Assembly: GCF_003150835.1 (NCBI RefSeq)
Contig: NZ_CP029479.1
Location: 2,455,501 to 2,519,500, forward strand
Reading direction: 5' to 3'
DNA: 64,000 nt
Source: Phenylobacterium parvum
Lineage (GTDB): Bacteria > Pseudomonadota > Alphaproteobacteria > Caulobacterales > Caulobacteraceae
Both the position numbers and the translations under genes were made by a program. How positions within the stretch are numbered: the stretch's first letter is position 1; every line of letters starts with the position of its first letter. Shown in pieces: positions 29,644 through 38,222 of the stretch. The notes under the pieces are model-generated. The model did no database searches, was not told where the DNA came from, and worked only from the letters and a program-made list of their open reading frames with translations.

Positions 29644-30417
29644 ATGGCGTGGGCCTGGGGAAGGGCGGCATTGCAGCGTCCGGCGGTGATCGGCTTGGTC
29701 GCCTCCACGGCCTGCGGCCTGGCGCTGGGTGTCCTGGGCCCTTTCGGCAGCTATCTCAGCGGCTCGCTCGGCGTGCGGATCGGCTACTGGCTGGTCTGTG
29801 TCTGGGCGGGATCCCTGACCTTCGCGATCGGCGTGCCGGCCCTGGCGCGGTGGGCCCAGACCCGAGGGCTGGCCACCTGGGTCTGGGCGCCCCCCGCCGT
29901 CGCCCTCCTGACCCTGCCGCCGGCCGCCCTCAGCCGGCTCCTCGCCCTGAAGCTTTGGCCGGTCGTCGGCCGGGTTTCGGTGGCGGAGTGGTTTGGCCAG
30001 TGTCTGGCGATCAGCGCGATCGCCATGGCGGTCATCCTCTGGGTCACCCGAGGGCGGGTCACATCGGCGCCCGCACCGGATTCGACTTCAGCCGACCTGC
30101 GGGACCGCCTGTCGCCCCGCCTCGGGCGCACTGTCCTCTGCCTGCAGGTGGAGGACCACTATGTAAGGGTGCACACATCACAGGGCTCGACCCTGATTCT
30201 GATGTCCCTCTCCCAGGCCATCGCCGGCCTTAGGGATATCGAAGGGGTGCAGACTCATCGTTCATGGTGGGTGGCGCGCGCCGCCATCACCGGTGTGGTC
30301 GAGGATGGCCGCAACCTGCGCCTCCAGCTGGTTGGTGGCCTGGAGGCGCCTGTCTCTCGCTCACGGGTGGGCCTCCTGCGGCAGGAAGGCTGGCTGGCCG
30401 GGGCCGCGGCGGACTGA
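29644..30417 (+). CDS. Membrane-bound LytTR-family transcriptional regulator
   Basis: A 257-aa protein with four predicted membrane segments (about residues 10-135, for example VIGLVASTACGLALGVLGPF and LAISAIAMAVILWVT) fused to a C-terminal LytTR DNA-binding domain (about 155-250: LCLQVEDHYVRVHTSQGSTL, THRSWWVARAAI, PVSRSRVGLL). There is no receiver domain, so it senses something in or at the membrane directly. AGGAGA lies seven bases upstream of the ATG. The likely target is its own promoter and the divergent hydrolase. Confidence 0.87.
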   Translation: MAWAWGRAALQRPAVIGLVASTACGLALGVLGPFGSYLSGSLGVRIGYWLVCVWAGSLTFAIGVPALARWAQTRGLATWVWAPPAVALLTLPPAALSRLLALKLWPVVGRVSVAEWFGQCLAISAIAMAVILWVTRGRVTSAPAPDSTSADLRDRLSPRLGRTVLCLQVEDHYVRVHTSQGSTLILMSLSQAIAGLRDIEGVQTHRSWWVARAAITGVVEDGRNLRLQLVGGLEAPVSRSRVGLLRQEGWLAGAAAD

Positions 30418-30459
30418 GCCGGCGCGATCCTGCGGTAACCACGGACCCTATCGCTCGGC

Positions 30460-30515
30460 CCCGATCACCCAGGCCCGATCACCCAGGCCCGATCACCCAG
30501 GCCCGATCACCCCGT
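30460..30515. repeat. Four tandem copies of a 14-bp repeat overlapping a tetR 3' end
   Basis: The unit CCCGATCACCCAGG occurs at 30460, 30474 and 30488 exactly, and at 30502 as CCCGATCACCCCGT. The third copy contains the TGA stop of the minus-strand tetR (30493-30495), and the fourth encodes its last residues. Copy-number change would add or remove sequence mainly downstream of the stop. Confidence 0.85.
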
Positions 30516-31083
30516 CGATCACCGCAGTGACGCGCTCGACGAAGGCCGTCCGCTCCGCGCCCTCCAGGGCGGCGCCGCGGATCAGGCGCTCGACCAGGAA
30601 GCCGATGTAGATGGCGGCCAGCACGCGGGCCCGTTCCTGACCGGCCTCGTCGCCGAGCCAGTCCCGGATGGGCGCCAGGAAGCGCTCCTGCACCGCCCGT
30701 CCCAGTAGGGGCGCGGTGGTGGGCGAGGTCGCCGCCTGCAGCAGGAACTGGAAGGTCCGGGTCCGGGGATCGGCGATGTCGGCGGCGCCGGCCATCATCT
30801 CGGCCACGTCCCGGGCGAAGCGGCGACGGTCCCAGTCGCGCAGGCGGTCGGGGGCGATGGTCGCCTTCAGGGCCTCGGTGAACAGCCCCTCCTTGCCGCC
30901 GAAATAGCGCGGGATCAGGGCCACGTCCGAGCCCGCCAGGGCGGCGATGTCGCGCAGGGAGGTCCGGTCGTAGCCCGTCACGGCGAAGGCGGTCTTGGCC
31001 GCCTCCAGTATGGCCGCGCGCGTGGCCCCGGCGTCACGCCGCCGCGGCGGCGCGGGGGCCGTAGCCTCCGCCAACTCGGTCAT
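30493..31083 (-). CDS. TetR/AcrR family transcriptional regulator
   Basis: A 196-aa repressor with an N-terminal HTH (RAAILEAAKTAFAVTGYDRT, then VALIPRYFGGKEGLFTEAL, about residues 22-70) and a C-terminal domain with the TetR_C form (FLVERLIRG). It lies 16 bp downstream of the P450 gene on the same strand, so it is probably co-transcribed with it and controls it. The 3' end runs into a 14-bp tandem repeat. Confidence 0.87.
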   Translation of the reverse strand: MTELAEATAPAPPRRRDAGATRAAILEAAKTAFAVTGYDRTSLRDIAALAGSDVALIPRYFGGKEGLFTEALKATIAPDRLRDWDRRRFARDVAEMMAGAADIADPRTRTFQFLLQAATSPTTAPLLGRAVQERFLAPIRDWLGDEAGQERARVLAAIYIGFLVERLIRGAALEGAERTAFVERVTAVIDGVIGPG

Positions 31084-31099
31084 GGGGTCAGGTCCCGGC

Positions 31100-32398
31100 T
31101 CAGTTCCGGGTCGGGATGATGACCGGCAGGGTCTCGAAGCCGTGCACGAAGGCCGAGAAGTTGCGCACCGGCTCGCCGGAGACCCGGACTTCGGGGAAGC
31201 GCTTCAGGATCTCTTCCCAGATGATGGTCAGCTGCAGCTCGGCCACCCGGTTGCCCACGCAGCGGTGCACGCCGAAGCCGAACGACATGTGGTGCCGCGA
31301 CTGGTCCCGGTCGATGATGTAGGCGTTGGGGTTGTCGATCTCGTCCTCATCCCGGTTGCCGGAGAGGTACCACATCACCACGCGCTCGCCGGCCTTGATG
31401 GTCTTGCCGCCCAGCTCGAAGTCGGTCTTCGCCACCCGGGCCATGTGGGCCAGGGGGGTCTGCCAGCGGATGGTCTCGGAGACCATGGAGGGGATCAGGG
31501 ACGGGTTGGCGCGCAGCTTGTCGTACTGGGCCGGGAACTGGTTCAGGGCCAGGATGCTGCCGGAGATGGTGTTCCGGGTGGTATCGTTGCCGCCGACGAT
31601 CAGCAGGATGACGTTGCCGCGATAGGTGTCGCGGTCCATGTCGCGGGTCGCCGGGTTGTGCACCAGCATGGAGATCAGGTCGGCCGAGGGCTCGGCGTTG
31701 ATCTTCTGGTTCCACAGTTCCTCGAAGGCGCCAAAGCATTCGCCCATGGCCTGGAACTTGTGCTCCCAGCTCTTCACAGGGCCGTGGCCCGGCGGGTTGG
31801 TGACCATGTCCGACCAGTAGGTCAGCTTGCGACGGTCCTCGAAGGAGAAGTCGAACAGGGTCGCCAGGGTCATGGCGGTCAGTTCCTTCGACACCAGGTC
31901 GACCCAGTCGAACTCCTTGCCGATGGGCAGGGAGTCGAGGATCAGGCCCGCCCGCTCGCGGACGATGGGGGCCATGCGCTGCAGGTTGGCCGGCGCCACG
32001 GTGGGGCTCACGGCCTTGCGCTGGGCCCCATGCTCGGGCTCGTCCATGGTGATGAAGCCAGCGCCGCCGCCGGTCCGGGGCCGGGCCAGCTCGCCCAGCA
32101 CCTTCTGCTGTTCGGCCAGGGCCACCAGGTTGGGCAGGGTGATGCCCTGGGCCGAGGAGAAGATCTCGTGGTTGGTGTCCACCGCCATGATGTCCTTCCA
32201 GCGGGTCACGGACCAATAGGGCCCGAAGTCGCTTTCGGCGGTGAAGTGGACCGGGTCCTCGCGCCGCAGGCGGGCGAAGACCGGCAGGATGGTGTCCTTC
32301 TGGAACCGGTCGGCGCGGCCGGGGTTCAGGAGTTCAAGGGGGGTTTCGTTGGCCTCACGGATGGCCTCGTCGGAATCGATCCTGACGGCGATGTTCAT
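31100..32398 (-). CDS. Cytochrome P450, CYP153-like alkane/fatty-acid terminal hydroxylase
   Basis: A 432-aa soluble bacterial P450. The I-helix motif LLIVGGNDTTRNTISG (about residue 255), the ExxR motif in VSETIRWQTPLAHMARVA (about 300) and the haem loop HMSFGFGVHRCVGNRVAEL (Cys near 375) are complete. The wording of these motifs and WEEILKRFPEVRVSGEPVR is that of the CYP153 family, which hydroxylates the terminal carbon of alkanes or fatty acids using ferredoxin and ferredoxin reductase; neither partner is in the window. ATG 32398 is preceded by GGGGAGA. It is followed by a TetR regulator. Confidence 0.9.
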   Translation of the reverse strand: MNIAVRIDSDEAIREANETPLELLNPGRADRFQKDTILPVFARLRREDPVHFTAESDFGPYWSVTRWKDIMAVDTNHEIFSSAQGITLPNLVALAEQQKVLGELARPRTGGGAGFITMDEPEHGAQRKAVSPTVAPANLQRMAPIVRERAGLILDSLPIGKEFDWVDLVSKELTAMTLATLFDFSFEDRRKLTYWSDMVTNPPGHGPVKSWEHKFQAMGECFGAFEELWNQKINAEPSADLISMLVHNPATRDMDRDTYRGNVILLIVGGNDTTRNTISGSILALNQFPAQYDKLRANPSLIPSMVSETIRWQTPLAHMARVAKTDFELGGKTIKAGERVVMWYLSGNRDEDEIDNPNAYIIDRDQSRHHMSFGFGVHRCVGNRVAELQLTIIWEEILKRFPEVRVSGEPVRNFSAFVHGFETLPVIIPTRN

Positions 32399-32489
32399 GG
32401 CGCTCTCCCCTGGTGTCATTTCCTGCCCGCGGGGCCGCGTGGTTTCCGCAGCCTCCCGCAGCGGGACCCTGACTCCGGGCCCACCCCAT

Positions 32490-32505
32490 GTCAATGCGCG
32501 TTGAC
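32490..32505. promoter_or_regulatory. Inverted repeat GTCAA-N6-TTGAC upstream of the P450 gene, candidate TetR operator
   Basis: GTCAATGCGCGTTGAC is palindromic except for one base pair (T against G), between the P450 start and the rpoH stop. Its TTGAC right half could also supply a -35-like hexamer on the plus strand, but its spacing for the minus strand fits an operator in the P450 promoter region. Confidence 0.45.
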
Positions 32506-32534
32506 TTGCAGGTCGCCGCCGGTCGGCGGGGCCG

Positions 32535-33422
32535 TCAGGCCTCCACCAGGTTCTTTTCCCGGGCCGAGGCGATCATGGCCTTCTGCAGCTTCTCGAAGGC
32601 CCGGACCTCGATCTGGCGCACCCGCTCCCGGCTGACCCCGTACTGGGAGGCCAGGTCCTCGAGGGTGGTCGGGTCGTCCTTCAGTCGACGCTCGGTCAGG
32701 ATGTGGCGCTCACGGTCCGTCAGCTCGGTCATGGCGGCCTCCAGGAGGCTCATCCTCTGGGTCCGCTCCTGGGACTCGGCGACCTGGGTCTCCTGGCTGA
32801 CGGCGCCCGTATCCTCCAGCCAGTCCTGCCACTCGCTCTCGCCATCCACCCGCATGGGGGCGTTCAGCGAGGCGTCCGGGCCGGACAGCCTGCGGTTCAT
32901 GGAGACGACCTCGGTTTGCTCCACGCCCAGCTTGGTGGCGATCAGCTCGACCTGGTCGGGATGGAGGTCGCCCTCCTGGAAGGCCGAGATGGCGCTCTTG
33001 GCCTTGCGCAGGTTGAAGAACAGCTTCTTCTGCGAGGCGGTGGTGCCCATCTTCACCAGGCTCCAGGACCGCAGGATGTATTCCTGGATCGAGGCGCGGA
33101 TCCACCACATGGCGTAGGTGGCCAGGCGGAAACCCTTGTCGGGCTCGAACTTCTTGACGGCCTGCATCAGGCCCACATTGCCCTCGGAGATCACCTCGCC
33201 GATCGGCAGGCCGTAGCCGCGGTAGCCCATGGCGATCTTGGCCACGAGGCGCAGGTGGCTGGTGACCAGGCGGTGCGCCGCCTTCGGATCCTCGTGCTCA
33301 CGCCAGCGCTTGGCCAGCATGAACTCCTCGTCCTTGGTCAGCATGGGGAACTTGCGAATCTCGGTCAGGTAGCGCGACAGACCGCCTTCGGGGGTCATCA
33401 CGGCCAGAGCGTTCGCGGCCAT
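32535..33422 (-). CDS. rpoH: RNA polymerase sigma factor RpoH (sigma-32)
   Basis: Heat-shock sigma factor. The 295-aa protein has region 2 with GNVGLMQAVKKFEPDKGFRL and YAMWWIRASIQEYILRSWS, the RpoH box region QKKLFFNLRKAKSAI near residue 132, and region 4 LEDLASQYGVSRERVRQIEV. Length matches the Caulobacter protein. ATG 33422 has GGAGG ten bases upstream. Expected targets are chaperone and protease genes, none of which lie in this window. Confidence 0.96.
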   Translation of the reverse strand: MAANALAVMTPEGGLSRYLTEIRKFPMLTKDEEFMLAKRWREHEDPKAAHRLVTSHLRLVAKIAMGYRGYGLPIGEVISEGNVGLMQAVKKFEPDKGFRLATYAMWWIRASIQEYILRSWSLVKMGTTASQKKLFFNLRKAKSAISAFQEGDLHPDQVELIATKLGVEQTEVVSMNRRLSGPDASLNAPMRVDGESEWQDWLEDTGAVSQETQVAESQERTQRMSLLEAAMTELTDRERHILTERRLKDDPTTLEDLASQYGVSRERVRQIEVRAFEKLQKAMIASAREKNLVEA

Positions 33423-33478
33423 CGGTCGGTTTCCTCCAGATGGGAGGACGGCAAAGACCAACCCCCCAGGTCGGATTT

Positions 33479-33507
33479 CACCTAGTGACCGAAAGCGGCG
33501 GCTTCAA
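33479..33507 (-). promoter_or_regulatory. Candidate rpoH promoter
   Basis: On the minus strand TTGAAG (33507-33502) is separated by 17 bp from TAGGTG (33484-33479). The sequence CTTGAAGC also resembles a heat-shock -35 element, which would allow autoregulation. The match is weak. Confidence 0.3.
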
Positions 33508-33529
33508 GGCAAAGGCCGCAGGCGCCCGG

Positions 33530-34558
33530 TTACAATTCAGACAGGCGCGCCTCGACCCCGGCCATGTCCGGCGGCGGAGGCGCCTCGAACCTCAGCCTTT
33601 CGCCCGTGACCGGATGCAGGAAGCCCAGGACCGCCGCATGCAGGGCCTGGCGGGAAAGACCGGCGGCCTTCAGCGCCTCGCGCACCGCCGCGGCGGGTGC
33701 GCCCGAGCCATAGACCGGGTCACCCAGGCAGGGGCAGCCCAGCGAGGCCATGTGCACCCGGATCTGGTGGGTCCGCCCGGTCTCCAGCCGGCAGGCCACC
33801 CGCGCCGCCAGGGGCGCGCCCGGCGGGCCGAAGGTGCGTTCGGTCCGGTAGTGGGTCACGGCCTCGCGTCCGCCCGCCTTCAGGACCGCCATCTTCATCC
33901 GGTCATGGGTCGACCGTCCGATCCGGGTGCGGATCTCGCCGCCCGGCGGCCTCGGCGCGCCGCGCACCAGGGCGATGTAGCTGCGGTCGATGTCATGGGC
34001 GGCGAACAGGGCGGCCAGGCCCTGGTGGGCGGCGTCGGTCTTGGCCGCGACCATGACCCCGGAGGTCTCCTTGTCCAGCCGGTGGACGATCCCCGGCCGG
34101 GCCACCCCGCCGATCCCCGACAGGGAGGCGCCGCAGTGATGCAGAAGGGCGTTGACCAGGGTGCCGTCCGGCACGCCCGGCCCCGGGTGCACGGCCATGC
34201 CCGCGGCCTTGTTCAGGACGATCAGGTGGGCGTCCTCGAACAGGACGTCCAGCGGCAGGTCCTGGGGCTCGGGGAGGGCCGCCGCCGGCGGCGGGACCTC
34301 CACCCGGTAGATCCCGGGGGCCGCCCGGCCAGAAGCGTCCCGCACCACCGCCCCGTCCCGGGTCACGGCGTCGGTTTCCATCAGCGCCCGGAGGCGCGCC
34401 CGCGAAAGCTGCGGCAAGGCGTCGGCCAGGGCCCGGTCCAGCCGCCCGGCGACGCCGGCTGCAAGGATGGCCTCCAGGAACTCGCCGGCCGGGGCGGCCT
34501 CCTGGGAATCGTCCGGACCGTCATCCTCGAATCCGGCGGGGGGGTGGGCGGCGGGCAT
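33530..34558 (-). CDS. rluD: Large-subunit rRNA pseudouridine synthase, RluD family
   Basis: Makes pseudouridines in helix 69 of 23S rRNA if it is a true RluD. The 342-aa protein has an N-terminal S4 domain (GRLDRALADALPQLSRARLR) and the catalytic motif GIVHRLDKETSGVMVAAKTD near residue 140 with the active Asp, followed by ETGRTHQIRVHMASLGCPCLGDP. The adjacency of RluD and RpoH, in the same direction, is common in alphaproteobacteria. ATG 34558 fits the family better than the frame opening at 34624. Confidence 0.92.
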   Translation of the reverse strand: MPAAHPPAGFEDDGPDDSQEAAPAGEFLEAILAAGVAGRLDRALADALPQLSRARLRALMETDAVTRDGAVVRDASGRAAPGIYRVEVPPPAAALPEPQDLPLDVLFEDAHLIVLNKAAGMAVHPGPGVPDGTLVNALLHHCGASLSGIGGVARPGIVHRLDKETSGVMVAAKTDAAHQGLAALFAAHDIDRSYIALVRGAPRPPGGEIRTRIGRSTHDRMKMAVLKAGGREAVTHYRTERTFGPPGAPLAARVACRLETGRTHQIRVHMASLGCPCLGDPVYGSGAPAAAVREALKAAGLSRQALHAAVLGFLHPVTGERLRFEAPPPPDMAGVEARLSEL

Positions 34559-34628
34559 GGGCGCATGATCGCGGTTGCCGCGCCGCGCGCAAGGCCCCAT
34601 CCCGGGGAAGGGCGGTCTGGACACAACG

Positions 34629-34635
34629 CTGTCAT
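34629..34635 (+). promoter_or_regulatory. Single PhoB-like half site upstream of phoD
   Basis: CTGTCAT matches one Pho-box half site perfectly, 85 bp before the phoD start. The second half, expected 11 bp later, reads GTTCTTT and is poor, so the site is only suggestive. Confidence 0.25.
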
Positions 34636-34713
34636 CGGGGTTCTTTAGGGGGGTCTGCAGGCCCGCGTCGGGACGACGCCGGTCGACAGGTCCGAATGGG
34701 GGAGTACAAGAAC

Positions 34714-36378
34714 ATGCGCGTGGATCGTCGCCGGGCCCTGGCCCTTTTCGGGGCGGGCACAGCCGCCGTCGCAGGCCCTTCGGCCGCCCAGGACCGCACG
34801 GTCCGCTTCGACCATGGGGTGGCCTCCGGCGATCCCACGGCGGACCGGGTCATCCTGTGGACCCGCATCACGCCCATGGACCCCTCAGGCGGCGCCATCA
34901 CCTACGAGTGGAGCCTCAATCCCATCGACCGAAGGGCCGGCGGGGCCAAGTCGGGCCGGGGAACCACCTCCGCGGCCAGGGACTTCACGGTCAAGGTGGA
35001 CGTGGGCGGCCTCGATCCCGGCCGGGCCTATACCTTCACCTTCACCTCCAATGGCGTCACCTCGCCCATGGGCCGCACGCGCACCCTGCCCGAGGGACCG
35101 GTGGAGGACGCCGTCCTGGCCATCGCCTCCTGCGCCCTCTATCCGGGCGGCTACTTCAACGCCTACCAGGCCATCGCCGACCTGCCCCGGGTGGACGCGG
35201 TCCTGCACCTGGGCGACTACATCTATGAGTACGGCGCCGACGGCTACGGCGCCGCGACGGGCAAGAAGCTGAACCGCCTGGTCAGGCCGGCCCACGAGAT
35301 CTTCACCCTCTCGGACTACCGCAACCGCCACGCCCAGGTGAAGACCGACCCCCAACTCCAGGCCGCCCACGCCCGGGCCCCCTGGATCGTTGTCTGGGAC
35401 GACCACGAGACCGCCAACAACAGCTGGGAAGGCGGCGCCGAGAACCACGAGAAGGACGAGGGCTCCTGGAACCGCCGGAAGGCGGCGGCCATCAAGGCCT
35501 ATTACGAATGGATGCCGATCCGCGAGCCGGACGGCGGTGGCTTCTCCATCAACCGAGCCTTCGAGTTCGGCGACCTCGCCACCCTGTTCATGCTCGAGAC
35601 CCGCCTCACGGCCCGCGACGAGCAGCTTGACTACGGCAAGGACCTCAATGGTCCGGACGGCAAGCCGGACGTCGCCCGGTTCCGCAAGCGGCTGGCCGAT
35701 CCCGACCGCCGGATGATGGGTCCCTCCCAGGCCGACTGGCTTCGCCGGGGCCTCGCCAACTCCGTCCGGACCGGCCGCACCTGGCAGGTCCTGGGAAACG
35801 AGGTGGTCATGGCCCGGGTGAACGTGCCCGACCTTCGCGCCGCCCTGGGCCCGGACAAGTTCGCCGCCGCCACGGCAGACCTTGGCCCCGACGGCCTGCG
35901 ACGCATCGACCGCATGGCCGGGATTGCGAAGCTGGGCCTGCCCTATGGCCTCGACATGTGGGACGGCTATCCCGCTGACCGCCAGCGCCTCTATGGCCTG
36001 ATCAGCCGGGCGAAGGCCAACGCCGTGGTCGTCTCTGGCGACAGCCACGCCTTCTGGGCCAATGAACTCTACGACGCCCCGGAGGCCGGCAGGCGGGTGG
36101 CCGTGGAGTTCGGGACGACCGCAATCACCAGCCCCGGCGCCGGCGACGCCCTGCCGGGCGTGCCCGTGGGCCAGGTCATGGCCGACGCCAACCGCGAGGT
36201 GGTCTACTCCGACCAGGCCGCCAAGGGCTTCGTCCTCCTCACCCTCGGGCGGACCAGCGGCAAGGCCGAGATGATGGCCGTCTCCACCATCCTGGAGACC
36301 ACCTTCACCACCAGCGTCCTGAAGACCTTCACCTTCACCCCCGGCGCCGAGGGGGTCTCCGGACTGAAGGAAGCCTAG
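34714..36378 (+). CDS. phoD: Exported alkaline phosphatase D (PhoD family)
   Basis: Calcium/iron-dependent phosphodiesterase/phosphatase that releases phosphate from organic esters. The 554-aa protein has a twin-arginine-like signal (MRVDRRRALALFGAGTAAVA), an N-terminal Fn3-like PhoD domain, and the metallophosphatase motifs HLGDYIYEYGADG near residue 170, VVWDDHETANNSW near 226 and VVSGDSHAFWANELYD near 440. ATG 34714 has GGGGAG nine bases upstream; ATG 34696 is an alternative. A single PhoB-like half site CTGTCAT is at 34629. Confidence 0.92.
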   Translation: MRVDRRRALALFGAGTAAVAGPSAAQDRTVRFDHGVASGDPTADRVILWTRITPMDPSGGAITYEWSLNPIDRRAGGAKSGRGTTSAARDFTVKVDVGGLDPGRAYTFTFTSNGVTSPMGRTRTLPEGPVEDAVLAIASCALYPGGYFNAYQAIADLPRVDAVLHLGDYIYEYGADGYGAATGKKLNRLVRPAHEIFTLSDYRNRHAQVKTDPQLQAAHARAPWIVVWDDHETANNSWEGGAENHEKDEGSWNRRKAAAIKAYYEWMPIREPDGGGFSINRAFEFGDLATLFMLETRLTARDEQLDYGKDLNGPDGKPDVARFRKRLADPDRRMMGPSQADWLRRGLANSVRTGRTWQVLGNEVVMARVNVPDLRAALGPDKFAAATADLGPDGLRRIDRMAGIAKLGLPYGLDMWDGYPADRQRLYGLISRAKANAVVVSGDSHAFWANELYDAPEAGRRVAVEFGTTAITSPGAGDALPGVPVGQVMADANREVVYSDQAAKGFVLLTLGRTSGKAEMMAVSTILETTFTTSVLKTFTFTPGAEGVSGLKEA

Positions 36379-36386
36379 CCACAAGC

Positions 36387-36420
36387 GCCCGGAGGCTCCT
36401 CCCAGGGGGGGGCTCCGGGC
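36387..36420 (+). terminator. Hairpin after phoD
   Basis: GCCCGGAG and CTCCGGGC are perfect 8-bp arms around an 18-base loop, starting 8 bases after the phoD stop. There is no clean T-run; the loop CTCCTCCCAGGGGG suggests a decayed GACCCCCTC-type repeat acting as a terminator between convergent genes. Confidence 0.5.
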
Positions 36421-36446
36421 AGGGCCCGGTGAGGGGGATGCAGCCC

Positions 36447-37384
36447 TCAATCGATCATTTCGAGGACTTCGTTGACTGCTGCGATCACCGCCTCGGGTCG
36501 CTCAAGCTGGATCATGTGCCCGCAGCCGATCGTCTGCTGTACTGCCCGCCCGGAACGGGCTGTGATTTCGGAGTGCATCGCACTCAGCGCCGCTTGGTGG
36601 CGAGCGCCGGACTCCTGGGCGGAATCGAAAGATCTGGCTGCAGTCAGCAGTACCATCGGAAGTCTTCCCAGGCGCCGTCGCGCTTCATCCAACTCTGCGG
36701 TGCTCCGCGTCTCGAACGAGTCCATTTCTGAGCCCAATGCCCGAAAATAAACCCGTGCGGTTCGTTGCCTGTGGAGGCTCTCGCTCATGGCGGCGGATAG
36801 CGTTGGGTCGGGCAATCCCACGAACATCCTGTACGCGTCGGCGCCCGGGACGAGCTGACCAGCTGGGGCCATGGCCAGCGCCCTGGCGCGCGCCCGCTGA
36901 CCCGCGCGGCGCGCGGACAACTTTTCCTCGGTAGTAAACCACCTCTCCAGCTGACGTTCGCAGGAGGAATCCACGAGGACGAGGCCTGCAACCTCCTCAG
37001 GGTGCAGGAAGGCGAAAAGCCAGGCCGCCATCCCTCCAATCGAGTGCCCGACCAAGACGTAGGGTGGGTCAATCTTCAGGCGACGTAAGGCCGCTCGGAT
37101 ATCTCTGACAGCCGCACCGGAGGTGCGCGGAAGGGGTCCAGGTTGACTGAACCCCGCCCCCGCATGGTCGAAGGAAACGCATTTGGCGCGTTTAGCGACC
37201 GCGGGTTGAACCCTTCGCCCGTCGAACGTTCCTCCACCAAGTCCCGAAAAAACACCACCGCTGGGGAGCCTCTGCCGAGCAGCATGAGATTCAGCCGCCG
37301 GCGAGAGTTGATCCGCACAAGTTGCTGAGGCGCGGCGTAGAGGTCTTGACCTTCAGGGGCGGGGCGAAGTGTCGGTCGCGTCAT
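36447..37384 (-). pseudogene. Alpha/beta hydrolase gene with a -1 frameshift at a T6/A6 run
   Basis: The N-terminal part (from ATG 37384: YAAPQQLVRINSRRRLNLML, then GSPAVVFF) and the C-terminal part (SGLGGGTFDGRRVQPAVAKR, DHAGAGFSQPG, nucleophile VGHSIGGMAAWLF, catalytic His in IGCGHMIQLERPEAVI) together form one hydrolase of about 312 aa. They are in different frames, joined if one base is gained in the homopolymer at 37247-37252. It could be a pseudogene, a sequencing error, or slippage. Base composition here is visibly less GC-rich than in neighbouring genes, as in the toxin-antitoxin pair next to it, suggesting transfer. Confidence 0.75.
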
Positions 37385-37521
37385 CAATGGCGGGCCATGG
37401 CTGCAACTCAGCTAGGGGTCGCAGATGGCCGCAACCACGGCAAGCGCACCTCACCTCTCCCCGGGCCGGGAAGGGGTGTCGGGAGTGACGGCGGGTTAAA
37501 GGGGGAACTGGGCGGCGCGCT

Positions 37522-37866
37522 TCAGGCCGCCAGTTCCGGAGTCCTGGATCGCCGCGGGACGGGATTGCGAGCGCCAACCGAGATCCTGACCCGGACATCG
37601 CGGTTCAGCCGCTCAAGGATGCGCATCAGCCGGTCCACCGTAAACCGGTCGAGCCGGGCCTGACGGATGCGCGAAAAGTCAGCCGCTGCAATGCCAGTAC
37701 GCGCCGCGGCATCGCGAACGGTGAGCCGTTCCTTGTCGAGCGTCTTGACGACTTCCGAGGCCAGGAGGGCCCGGAGCTGGCGCAGGCTTGCATCGGGTGC
37801 GTCGAAGTCGGCAAAAACATTACCGGAGCCGCGCACCAGTTCGATATCGTGGACGAGCTCGTTCAC
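37522..37866 (-). CDS. XRE-type antitoxin of a HigBA-like toxin-antitoxin pair
   Basis: A 114-aa helix-turn-helix protein; the HTH lies at RLTVRDAAARTGIAAADFSR (about residues 47-66), followed by LDRFTVDRLMRILERLNRDV. This is the HigA/phage-Gp49-partner form (XRE antitoxin). The GTG start at 37866 overlaps the toxin stop in GTGA. Toxin-first order and coupling are typical of HigBA systems. It would bind the toxin and repress the shared promoter. Confidence 0.86.
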   Translation of the reverse strand: MNELVHDIELVRGSGNVFADFDAPDASLRQLRALLASEVVKTLDKERLTVRDAAARTGIAAADFSRIRQARLDRFTVDRLMRILERLNRDVRVRISVGARNPVPRRSRTPELAA

Positions 37867-38213
37867 GCCAGCATCTCCTTCAGACGTTTGATCCGGTCGC
37901 GCACGAGATCGATCTCGTAACGCGGCGTCGAAATTCCCTTTGTCGACTTCTTCTGGAAGGCATGGACCACCCAGATGTCGTCGCCCAATTGCAGCGCATA
38001 GACGACCCGATAGGCATCGCCGCGTTCTCTGATCGCCAGTTCCCAGACCCCGCTGCCCAGTCCACTCAGTGGCTTGGCCAGGTCCGGGGTTCCGCCATCG
38101 GCGATAATCGTCAGCGCATCTAACGCCCGATCGATCGCGCGGGCCGGAAACGCCTCGAAATCCTTTCGCGCCGCCTTGATCCACGAAATCGTCCTGAGGG
38201 TCGGGCGCGCCAT
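37863..38213 (-). CDS. RelE/HigB-like toxin (phage-derived Gp49-like family)
   Basis: A 116-aa protein with the Gp49-like/RelE-superfamily pattern: WIKAARKDFEAFP near the N-terminus, VWELAIRERGDAYRVVYAL at about 55-73, and WVVHAFQKKSTKGISTPRYE at about 80-99, the most conserved part of the family. Members cleave mRNA on the ribosome. GGGAG lies immediately before the ATG at 38213. The antitoxin follows with a 4-bp overlap. Confidence 0.9.
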   Translation of the reverse strand: MARPTLRTISWIKAARKDFEAFPARAIDRALDALTIIADGGTPDLAKPLSGLGSGVWELAIRERGDAYRVVYALQLGDDIWVVHAFQKKSTKGISTPRYEIDLVRDRIKRLKEMLA

Positions 38214-38222
38214 CTCCCAGTG

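Noticed and set aside
30995..32635. 546-codon plus-strand ORF opposite the P450 gene
   Set aside because: Low-complexity shadow of a gene with complete P450 motifs on the other strand.
37141..37384. Separate 103-codon gene upstream of the truncated hydrolase
   Set aside because: Its first half is the hydrolase N-terminus, and the remainder loses meaning exactly where another frame continues the hydrolase, so it is one frameshifted gene.
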